Source: Dendrobium chrysotoxum (Eukaryota; Streptophyta; Magnoliopsida; Asparagales; Orchidaceae). Taken from it: 64,000 nt of DNA. The notes below the pieces were generated by a model. That model was not told where the DNA came from. It did not search any database and saw only the letters and a program-made list of their open reading frames with translations. Position 1 is the stretch's first letter. Each line of letters starts with the position of its first letter. Of this stretch, positions 22,761-34,700 are shown piece after piece. Location of the stretch: positions 21,783,197 through 21,847,196 of the forward strand of contig CM034307.1 of NCBI GenBank assembly GCA_019925795.1, in the 5' to 3' direction. The position numbers and the translations under genes were made by a program.

Positions 22761-25700
22761 GTCTCTGTTTCTACTATCCAACTTTCTTCACTTCCTCTCT
22801 TTCTCTCTCTTCGGTTCGTTTCTCAGGGAAATATTTGTTTAGATCCACATCTTGATCCCCACCACCCCCCCAAAGAAAAAGGAAAAAAAAAAAAAAATTA
22901 AAAACGTATTATATACTATCTGGATTCAATTGTTTTTCTTATTCGATTTATGCTCTGACCAATAGGGGTTACAGGTATTCTGATTTCATTCCTATCCTTT
23001 TAGGTTTGACGGGCTCTATTATATTGAGAAACGGTCGGCTTTCTGATGTTATATCAGAGCTTCAGGTGAATTCGATTGATAACTTTATCACTAAATCTTC
23101 ATAACGCTCTTTGTGTGGTGAACAACGTGGATTTGAAATTTCTTAGTAAGCTCTGGCACAAAACATGTTAATGCTCGTTTAATTTTATTAGCAGAAAACA
23201 ATAAAGGAACATGAATTTTTTTTTTTGGGACATTTAGGCCAATTAAGGCAAACTCACACACACATCACATGCACAAAGACTTGAACCCAAGACCTCTTAG
23301 TTGGAAGCCTAAGCTCTCAACCAACAAGCCAAGGTGAGCTGTGTAAAGGAACATGAATTGGTAGTATGATTCTACTGTTATGGTTTTGGTTGAACTCTAA
23401 TTAAGTTGAAACAACGGTGGCACAACGCAGGTGTTCTGATTTCATTCCCGTTCTTTTAGTTTTGACGGGCTCTATTATATTGCGAAATGGATGGCTTTCT
23501 GATGTTATATTTCAGCTTCATGTGACTTTGAATGGTATCTATATCAGTCAGCCTTCTTGATGCTCTCGGTGTGGTGAGCAACTTGGATTTGGAATTTCTC
23601 CACAACCTATGACCCAAAAAAGTTAAGAATGATCTAATTTAATTTGCAGAAAACAACAAAGGAAGTGGAAATGGTATTATGATCCCACTGCTATGGTGTT
23701 GGATGACCTCCAAATAAGGTTGTACTCTTGTATAGCTGGGTTTTCTATGGGTTCAGAATACTTAGGTTTAATTTCGGCATTTTACAGTTAATTCCTTAGA
23801 TTAGGCACAATAAATTAACTTTTTTTTTGTGTAGAATTACTGCATGCATGCCTACCGCACAAGCTAGTTCCCTGTGTTAGCTTCAAAATTTCTGAAATTG
23901 TATTTTTAATGAAACCGAAGCTATTACATTGTGCTATTTTGAGCTAAGAAATATAGGAAACCAGTTACTCGCTTCAGCAAAAAACTCAATTATTCTCATA
24001 TTCAGTATTACTTGTTCGATTTCTTGTATGGGGGCTGAACTATATCTTATGTGGTTCTTCCAATGAAGCACCGACAAGTCACAACATGACGTAGATATGA
24101 TATGAACATAGGGGTACTGAATACCATAAAAAGTAGGATATTATTTTTCATTGACACTATTTTTTTTAATGAATTATTAATTTTCATTGTATAGTGCAAA
24201 TATCTTATTTCTATATTTTTATTGAAAATTATTACAAAATAAAATAGAATAAAATATCAAACAAACCAAAAAAAAAGTTCAATTAGAATTATATTTCAAT
24301 ATTTAATCTATTGCACTAATTTGACATCAACACATCAACATTAACATTAATCATTAAACATTAAATTGTCATTATTATTACCATATTATTCACACAAAGT
24401 CAAAGTAAAATAAATATATAATCTTCAAAATGTCAAAAATGAGTACCTTGATGTACTAGTAATTGACCCAACACTTTTTTTTTTGAAAATGAAGCCTACA
24501 CATTTGACATCACAATTGTCAACACCACTAACACCACTGTACTCTTCAATAGAACTTTCACTATTTGTGATAAAAATATAGTTTGCTAAGTTACTCATAA
24601 AAAATGCACTTCATCATCATCATCATAAGTCTTGATCTTATCCGGGTGTGCCTGTACCTTGTCATTTTGTGTCTTGATGGTATTTGACTCTAATTTTGGA
24701 AAAAACATTTTTTTAACATGTCATACATGTTTGGGGCATGTGAAAGGCATGCATGTATTAGACATGAACATGAAAGAATTTTTGAAGTGTCCGTTTTTCA
24801 TAGGTTTCTTCGTTAAAAGGGGAAGTATTAATTTTGGTTCATGTATGATGCACACTCAAACTACATTACATGTTAACCATGTCTAAGTTTCATGGAGTTA
24901 ACCCCATGGGAGAATCAAAGGCATAAGCATGTCTAAGGACTTTTTGGAGAGTCGAGACAATTGCTAGACGAATGGACTAAGCTAGATCACTCAAGAAAGG
25001 AGGGTTAATAAGGTTGTTCCCTTTGAGAACTCTCTACTCTTGCCTTCTATATATCTATGACTAGAATATTTGAGGTGGATATTAAGAGACGGGTGACATG
25101 ATGCATCTTATCACGATCTTATAACTTAAATGAAATAGTCCTAGCAAAGCCCACTGCAACTCCCAACTATTATTGCTTATTTTGAATCATGGAAGGGTAC
25201 AAGTTTAAAAAACTCTTAAGGCATGTGTACTAGTCCCCAAGATACCTTTTAAAATCCAACATCATATATGTATTTAAGATCACACAACAAGCCCGACGAA
25301 TTCCTCTACTTCAACCATCCAACTTGAATTCTACTAATAATATCCCCATCTATTTCACCATCACTTTGAATAATAGATCCGAGATATCTAAAATGTGAAC
25401 TCGTATTAATGTCTTGATCGCCTAAAGTTATAATCCTCCAACTAGATCTATTACTACTAAATTATAATCCATGTATTTGGTTTTAGATCTGCTCTAAGGT
25501 TGGCCTTCATAATTCAAGCCTACCTTCAACTCCCTCTCTAGTCTTATAAACAAGAAGAATATCATCAGTAAAAGTATATACCAGGATACATCCTCTTGCA
25601 AATGTTTAGTAAGAACATTCATGACTAATGAAAAATGATATGGGCTTGAAGTAGATCCTTGATATAATCCAACTGAAATAGAAAAATGCTTGGTCAAACC

Positions 25701-28700
25701 ACCTTGTGTTTGAACACAAGTAACAGCTCCTACATACATATCTTTAATGACTTGAATATAAGCATTATTAATTCCTTTCTTTTCTAGAACTCTTCAAAGC
25801 ACTTTTCTTAGAATTTTATCATATGCTTTCTTTAAATTAATAAATATTATACATAGATCATTTTTATTTTTCTCTATATTTCTCCATCGAACCTCTCAAT
25901 AAATGTATAGCTTCCATAGTAGACCTACCTGGCATGAATCCAAATTGATTTTGAGAAATATTAGTATCACGTAGTAACCTATGCTCAATAACTCTCTCCC
26001 ATAGTTTTAAAGTATGACACATTGACTCTTGTGCATCATCTTTATTCTTAAAAATGTGAATTAACACACTTCTCCACTTATCTGATATTGTTTTAGTCTT
26101 CAAATTAATATTGAAAAGTTTTTAAGCCAAGAAATTCCTTCATCTCATAAGGATTTTCACACCTTTATTGGAATATCATTAGGTCTGACCACTTTTCACA
26201 CTTAATTTTTTTTAGGTTTCTCTAACTTCGGTTTTATTAATATGATGATAAAAATAAAAATTTCTATTATCATTTATGGTGCTAAGGTCACTAAAGTCAA
26301 TTATATTATGCAATCTTTATTGAAAAGCTTATCAAAATATCTCATTCACCTTTATTGAGTATCCTATTCTAATAAAAGTACTTTTTAATCTTCATTCTTA
26401 AATGAATTAAATCCTTAATTTTCCCATCTGTTTGTTTGGCTAGCTTATACAAACATCATTTACCCTCTTTAGTATTCAATCTATTAAATAAATAACTAAA
26501 AGCTAAATTTTTTGCATCGTATATTATTTTTTAGATACTTTAAGGGCCCCTTTATATTTTTCCCAATTTTTCAAGCTTTTACATCCAAACCAATTTTTAT
26601 AATAAAGCTTCTTATTTTTATTTTTTCTTGCACATTATCAACTATTTTTATTATTAATGCCTTTCCTTTTGATACTCCAAACATATCCTTTGCAACTTTC
26701 TTAATATCACTAGTTATTTTTTTCACATAATATTAATTCCTCATGCACACTCAAAATCTTAAGATCTTGAATCCTACTCTCAAAAATACTTTTGTTTGTA
26801 TTCTAAACGCTCCCATCTAATCCTAGGACAATATTTTACTTTATTTTTATATTCCACTCCTTCATTTTAAAGTCCAAAGCTAATGAACGATACTTGGTAC
26901 ATAAAACATTCACTCAGAATAACTTTACAATTTTTACAATCTAAATGATTTATTTTTCTTATAAAAGATAATCAATTTGAGTTTTACTATATCTATTTTT
27001 ATAAATAATGAGGTGCGCCTTTTTTTTCTTAAATAAGTTATTAGCAATTACAAAATCATAAGCTAGAGCAAAATTTAATATGGTCATACCAATCTCATTA
27101 GTCGCTCCAAACCCATAGCCATTATGAATGCTTTTAAATTTTTCTACTACTCTGCTAACATATCATTTAAATATCCTCCAGTAAAAATTATTTCTTTAAG
27201 AGGTATTTTATATTAATTTTTTCAAGTCATTTCAAAATTTTAATTTTGAGCACATATTCAAACCTACTTGAGAAGCATAAACACTTATAATATTAATAAT
27301 ATTAACATCAATAATAATTTTTAAAGTGATAATTCTATCTCCAATTCTATTAATTTCTATAACATTATCCTTCAAACTCTTATATATAATCACACATACA
27401 CCATTTCTAGTATGACTTTTGTCCAAATATCATAGTTTAAATCCTAAACTATCAATCCCTTAGCCTTCTCTCTAACCCATTTAGTTTCCTAAATGTAAAG
27501 AATATTTATCTTTCTATGAATCATAATATCTATTAATTCCATTAATTTGCCTGTAAGAGAACCTATATTTTAAGTTCCTATCCTAATCATACTTTCATGG
27601 GCTAGCTTATTTTCCCACATCCACCAATGATGTAGGAACCCTTGCTTATTTAATACGGCACCGGGAAATCGATGCAGCGGCCCTTTTCACACTTCTCGCT
27701 GTATTCAGGTCATACAGCGCGTCGCTTTCAGGGTGAATGCAGGAGAAACTGCCAAAACAGTTGGAGGGGAAGATTAGTTTTATGAGATAATGTAAAGACA
27801 TTTGGACAATGTGCAAGCTGGAGTAACATAATATAACAGAGGCTATAAGAACATATGCTGAAAAGTTACTGAATGTTAGTTAAAATTGACAATCACTTGC
27901 CTTACTAGCTTAAGCACGCAGGTTGTAGTCCAAGAATACTTTCTATTAAAAGGTCTTCCAATTCTTATGAAGTGCGGTCAGTAGAGAACCCATTCAGTAG
28001 AGAACCTATTCCCCTTTAATTTTTTTGTTTGGGTCCATTTGGTTGATATTTCTTTTGTCATTCCTGCAGATTTAGGTAATGTTGTGTGCTTCTAACTTTC
28101 AGGAATTATTTAAACGTGTCAATGAAGCTGAGGTCATGACAAACCACTATGATGCTTCACTTCTTGCAGCCCAGGTACGTGTAATAATTTCGTCAAGAAG
28201 CCATTCAAGTTTTTTTGAACTTTAAAAGTTTGCTTTACGTTGGTTGATTACTGACTAATTGGATATCGTCAAGGTGCCATTCAAGATTTTTTAAACCTTA
28301 AAAGTTTGCTTCACATAGGTCGATTACTGACTAATTTTTATCACTTGATCTGCATTATTGTTAAGCTAAATTTTCTTGCGTTCCTTGTTATATTTTATTG
28401 ATTGTGGTACACAAGGCAACCATGCATATGTTTTTTAGTAGTAATATTCTCATAAGTGAATCCCAATTGGTATTTTTGCTTCTTTTTCTAGCATGTTGTC
28501 GCATGAGTATGAGTGTTATTTCAAAAGTTTGCTATTCCTCTAGTATTAACTTAAATTCATGGCATTTGACATATAGCCATTGGTTGCAAATTGCAACTAT
28601 AATTCATAATGTTTCTGTTACTTGATTTACTATGTTCGACTGCTATTATTTTACACAATTTGATGCTATTATTTATCCAATTTTATTTGGTACTGAATTC

Positions 28701-31700
28701 TCTTCATCATTCATCCTTTTTTCTTTAGCAACGTCTCATGATCATATTCTTTTAAGGCATACAAAAGGCTAGAGACATGGATGAAAGGAATTGAACTAAG
28801 ATACTTTTACTTGTAACAACACTTTTGTTGGTGTACTATTGAGATTTTGAAAATAGGAGTTGCATCAGACTATCTATTAATTTTTTGCGTTGATTGAAAG
28901 TTTATGAAACTTTAATCAATACAAGCTGAAAGCCATTAGGTGGTATACACCGAAAACTGATATCACACTGGGGTTAGTGTTCACCTGCTTTAGAACCTTA
29001 ACCTTGTGATAACAAATCAGTGTCCGTGTGGTATGATATCAATGTTGCTAAACAAGCTGAAGCGGTTGGCTGGAGTTAAGCATAGGAGATTCTGTTTCTT
29101 AATGATGATTCAATCAGCTGTATTTTTTTGTAATTTGTATTTTGATAGTTTATTTCCTTTAGTATTGTGTCATAGATTTGATCGAAAGCACCATGCGCCA
29201 TATGAAATGTTCACTAATGTAGTTCCTTGAAAAATTTTCACCCTATTCCAGATAAGGCATCTTGCTCAAGAGGTTCGCACTTTGACACTTTCCAGACCAG
29301 TAACTATATTCAATGGAGAGCCTACTTCCAAGGGTACTTCATCTATTATATAAGCTTTTTATGTAACTTTTCACCATTTTTCACGTCACTTTTAGCCCAT
29401 TTATGCATACTGTGGAGAATTTTATTGTCATCCTCATTTGCATTGCATTATTCCAACTATTTGTTGTTGACTTTAAGCTTTATGAATTCTCATTTATCTA
29501 TTCATTTCTATTGAGTGTTGATATTTTTTAGAATACTTAAATTGAGTCCTTTTTATATAAAATTTAGGAAGCTTGGTCTCTTACGTGTTGCCAGCAGCTG
29601 CAATGGGAGCTATGGGATATTGCTACATGCGGTGGAAGGCAAGATTATCTTTCTCATCAACCTAAGAGGAATAGGAGGCTTCAAGTTTTTTTCCCCTTTG
29701 TCTGCTTTCTATGCGAGGCTTTTCTGCATGATTCTAGCTAACTTTTGCAATGTCGAACCAGCAGAAGTATCATCCCTATTTTTAACTTGTCACAGTTATT
29801 ATTGAATTATCGCGATCAAAATTGTATAGAATACATGATTTTGGGTGGTTGTTATTGTTTTACTTCTTGTTTATGAGAAGTTGAGCTTGGCAGTCCCCTC
29901 TTAATATTTTGCAAGTAAATTTATTAAAAACAAGAAAATAAGGAGATCGACAAACACTTAACCAAGCACCATGAAGCCAGTTAAAATATAGTTCATCCAA
30001 TTTTTTATGGGTAAAATAGAGAAACTTTTGAAGAAAAATGCGTCAAAGTGATTAAGGAAAAGAAAAGAAAGGTCATTCCTTATAAGGATCTTATTTTATA
30101 ATACTCCAAATATCCGAGGTTAATTCCCTTTCCTATATACTTGGGGATTGGGTTCATTTAGGAGAGCTTATGGAACCTTCTGCTGTTGGATATTGTGTTG
30201 GGATCAACTTTCTATTTTCGAATCTAGATTTGTTTGTGGGTGATATCAAAACCTTACTAACAATATTCATAAGATAAACTAGAATAAAAAGTAGATAGAG
30301 AGAGAGTTTAGAGAGAAAAGCTCTGAGATTTTACTAGTTGAAAAAAAATAAAAAAAATGGATGCTTAAGACTTTGCATGCCAAAAATCCTATCTTGACTC
30401 TCTATGAATCGGTTTTGGCCAGGGTTTGAGCATTACAAGCAAAGTCATATTTAATTAAATTATATATGTGTAAGTAAACTCATGATGAACCTTGTTATAC
30501 AAGAACATGAAGAGTTTATCCATAAATATATAGGAGTACAAGTGGATAAGTATCTGAATTCAACACTAAATGAAGCTGCCAACTTGTTGGCTGAAATTGC
30601 GGACTTGTTGGTTGAAGTCGCTAACTTGCTGGCTGAAATTGTTGACTGGTGGCATCTCTTGGATTAATTGAAGAACTCATTAAAGAGGGAAAGTTAAAGG
30701 AATTTGCACTTGCTCAAGCTGAAAGACAATCAGAGAATGAATAAGGAAAAAGAGATGACGTCGTTTGAGTTGTCCAAATAGCAAAAAACATATCTTAAAA
30801 TAGAAAATGCTTTTGAGGGGTTGTAATTCAAATATATAATGGGGTTGGTAGATGAAAAGACTCCTTGATTGCATTTGCCAACTTGGCACAAGCTATTGAT
30901 GAAGGGGCCTGAGCGAAATTCCCAACAACTAAAGGGAATTTGTTCTTCGACAATGGATGTGTTGGTTGACGTTTATGTTGTCAATAATGATGGTGGAGTG
31001 GTGGATTATGGTGAATACCACGAGGAGCTCCGTTTGCAGTTGGATTGAAGTTTCTTTTGACCTCTAATTAGATGTTGCTGATATTGTTGTGGATTCCTAC
31101 AGATAAGATGTTAGGGTATTGATGTCTTGTGATCATATTCTATTGCGTTTATGTGCTTACTAGCAAGTTCTCACATTTCTGCCAAAGTTGTTGGTTGTTT
31201 CAATCCGAGTGCATATCTGAATGGTCCTTTTTTAGTCCTTGAGTTAGCTTAATGAAAGTGATTACATATTCCAAAATTTTGACATTTAACATCTTATATT
31301 AGAAGCGACTAATAAATTTCATAGCTATTCTTTGGAGTCTTGCTTGATTTTCAAGCAAGCTTGGGAATTCTTTAACTGTTTCTAGGCACTAGTAAATTGA
31401 GTGATGCATAGCTTCTTAAATTGAACAAAAAATGTTATTATTTCGAGTGAAAAATGCAAGAACCACCCTGATTCTTTAATGGTGGTGAAAAAATAAACTA
31501 CACTTTAGGGTGTCATTTATGTTCAACTGGGAGGTAGCTAACTCAAAATAAATTATATGGTCAATATTACCTATCTTTCCCTTGTAGGGTTGAGGTTGGG
31601 GATATGGAACTTCGTCGGTGATTTTGCGTTCGTGATTTCTTTCAAAAATGCATCGATTAATTTGGATTTTTGCTTTCTAGTTCGCTGGGGAGGGGGAGTA

Positions 31701-34700
31701 CATTATTCTCTATTGTTAGGCTAATAAGTTTCATTAATTGCTGGGTTTGAAGGCAAAGTTTTTGCACTTTCTGGTTATCTTTGAATAATTGAATTTGATG
31801 TTGCCTCCAACCACTCTTGGAGTGGTTCTAGGAACATGTTCCAAAGCTCCTTGGATCATTTTAGTGAACTTTTTTTCATCTCTGTCAAATGATTGTTTAT
31901 AATGTGCTCTTGTTCCCCATGTTCATAATTTCTTCTCTATTATGTTGTTCTTCTTCTTGTAATGTTCGACTTCTATTTCTTAGCATCAATGCATGCTCAT
32001 CACATCTTAGAGGATGATGAGTTCATATTTATTCATAGGCAGTATGAGAATTTACTAACAAGATTATCTAAAGGTTTTCGCTTGAGTAGATCTAAAACTG
32101 AATATATGGAGTGTAATTTTAGCAGTAATAGACCTAGTGAGGGGATTGTGATTTTGGGCGATCAAGTCATTAATAAGAGTACACGTTTTAGATATCTTGG
32201 ATCTATTGTTCAGAGTGATGGTGAAATAGATGGGGATGTTATCAGTAGAATTCAAGTTGGATGGTTGAAGTGGAGGAATGCATCGGGCTTGTTGTGTGAT
32301 AGAAAAGTCCCCCTTAAACTTAAGGGAAAATTCTATAAGATGGTGGTGAGACCTGCAATGCTTTATGGTGCAGAATGTTGGCCATTAAAAGAGAAGCATA
32401 ATACTAAGTTATGTGTTGCGGAGATGAGGATGCTTAGGTGGATGAGTGGATTTACTCTTAGAGACAGGATACGAAATGAGCATATACGTGAAAAGGTTGG
32501 AGTAGCTCCAGTGGAGGATAAGATTAGATAGTGTCGCCTTAGATGGTTTGGTCACATAAAACGGCGGCCTTCCGATGACCCAGTTAGGAAAGTAGAGGTA
32601 TTAGATTTGACTTATGTTAAGAAAGGTAGAGGTAGACCTAAAAAGACTTGGTTAGAAAATATTAGAAATGATCTTTCTCTATTAGATTTAAACGAGAATT
32701 TGACTTTGAACCGGACACAATGGAGAAAAAGGATTCATGTTGCCAATCCCACGTAGTGGGACAAAGGCTTGTTATTGTTGTTGTTGTTGTTATATTCACA
32801 TGGTAAAAAAAAAGTTAAAAAGAGAGAGAGAAGATATGAGATTTTACTAGATCTGAAAAAACAAGTATTGGATGCCCAAGACATCGTGTGTCAAAATCCT
32901 CCTATGTTTATGCTACTATTTGGGCATTACAGGAAAAACAATATTTAATCTATGCAGGCATAAGAAAATACATGAGTTTTGTCATAAAAGTACATGAATA
33001 GTGTAGCCATAATTACATAAGAGTACAAGTGGAAAATTATAAGAATTTAACACTAAGTGAAGTCAACAACTTAATAGTTGAAGTCACTAACTTGATGGTG
33101 AATTCGCTGATTTAATGGTTAAACTTGTCAACATGTTAGATGAAGTAGCCTACTTGCTCGGTGAAATCACTGGCTTAATTAGAGGAAACTGATGATTTCT
33201 TTGAATGGATGCAGGCAAGTAGCTTCTTGTCTTGAGAGGGTAAGCTTGATTAAGCCATGGACTGATTAGCATTGACTAGTCCACTAAGAGCTTGGTGAGT
33301 TTACCATGATCCCGACGAGTTCACTGTCTTTACCAATTTTTTTAGCCGAGTTACCTTGAATAGGGCAGACATTGCTTGAATGAGATATATGGTTATACAC
33401 CTTGCAATCATTTGTTGTTTGTTTATTTTATTGTGTTATCTATCTGGCAACTTGAACTTGTATTCTTGCCTTACTTTTTTTCAAAGCTAGATGATCCAGG
33501 ATAATCTAACACCAATATGGATCTAATATTAAATTTCTAACATTGAGGATTCGAGATTGAGGAGAAAAAGCATGACCATTTTTCTTTTGCAACTCCGGAT
33601 ATAAAATTTGCTGTGTATGTGTTGACCTCTACTTAGATAGCAAAACGAAGAGGGAATAAAAAATAATAACCAAAATGATTACTTGCTGGAGCCAAATCCT
33701 GCGCAAGATTAGCCGCCCATACCCTGTTCAAACGGCGCCGAACTACAGTGACCCGTCCCACGCACGATTCGTCTCGGCAGAGCTTCCTCTCACGCCTTTA
33801 AAATGAGAGCGAAGCTCTCACTTCTTCGTCTCTCCCACACGACCAAACTCCCGTTGCTGCTTCCGATCTCTGAGCCTTCGCAAGACCTCCGCTTCTTCCC
33901 CACACACAGAGCCGACGATCGGACCTCAAGCCTCTACTGCCTCCGACCTCCCTCAACCTTGCCTGTGACCTTGCCGAGCTTCCTCCTGCGACTGTCCCCC
34001 CATCTCGTCGCCTTAAGTGCCGAACCCCATCCAAACCAAAGCCTCCACGCTTGTAGCCGATGCCCTGTCCAGCTCGCAAACCCCTATAGCACCAAACCTT
34101 GCCCTCTGCTCGTCGCCTCCACTCCAATCTCCACTCTAGTGGCCGCATGACTCCACCGAGCAGAACTCCCATCCTGACCTCAATCTCTTCCCTTGCCCTA
34201 GTCGCAAGGCTCATATACCCAATCCTCCCTCATCCGACCTCAATTCACTAACCCGAAGCACATTAGACCTAAGCAAACCCGCCACCCCTCTGCTCACATC
34301 CAAACCGAGCCCTAGTCCACCTCAAATCCTTCTAAATCAGCCTAAATCCCATCCAAATCAGCTCAACAGTAAGCTCTCTCTCGTCATTATACTTTATTTG
34401 ATTAATTAGTTTTAATTACTATTATTAGTTAAAGTTAATACTATTATTTATGTCGATTAGTTCGTATTGCATTCCCTTATGTCATTGTTGTTCAAGCATA
34501 TGGGTATGTGTGTGTGTGTTTGTGAGAGATGAGATAAAAAAAAGAAAGTAAAAAAGAAAAGAAAGAAAAAGAGAGGAAGTGTTTAAAAAAAAAGAAGATA
34601 GAGAAAATATTCAAAAAAAAGGAGAAAGAAAAGAAGAAAAAAAGAAAATACAAAAAAGGGGAAAAATGTATATTTTGTGCATTTGATCGTCGTCACCTCG

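Larger units (their letters stand above)
22965..23426 (+). repeat. Exon-2 tandem duplication, first copy
   Basis: Runs from GGTTACAGGTATTCTGATTT through exon 2 and about 200 bp of intron 2, and contains the later SINE. Without the SINE it is about 320 bp and aligns along its length with 23427-23720. The unit therefore includes an acceptor, the exon and a donor. Confidence 0.85.
25274..27760 (-). mobile_element. RTE-type LINE, copy 2 (5' end present, 3' end missing)
   Basis: A minus-strand RTE element. Its 5' leader (about 27650-27760, GC-richer, ending CTCCTGCATTCACCCTGAAAG at the far end) precedes an endonuclease starting near 27590 (RIGT-NIGSLTGKLMEL, INILYI-ETKWV). The reverse transcriptase follows (25480-26400). 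The element stops at about 25274 inside the sequence that in copy 6 reads ACACAACAAGCCCGATGC, so the C-terminal part and the 3' tail are lost. Many stops and frameshifts. Confidence 0.88.

Noticed and set aside
23218..23343. A functional tRNA gene
   Set aside because: Only A- and B-box-like motifs are present. The cloverleaf is not closed, and the A tail with target duplications shows a SINE.
33798..34214. Open frames on both strands (115 and 138 codons) in a GC-rich stretch
   Set aside because: They lie in the leader-like zone of element P. Both strands are open because of composition, the products are low-complexity (Ser/Pro/Leu or Arg/Gly), and the inverted copy Q does not keep either frame.
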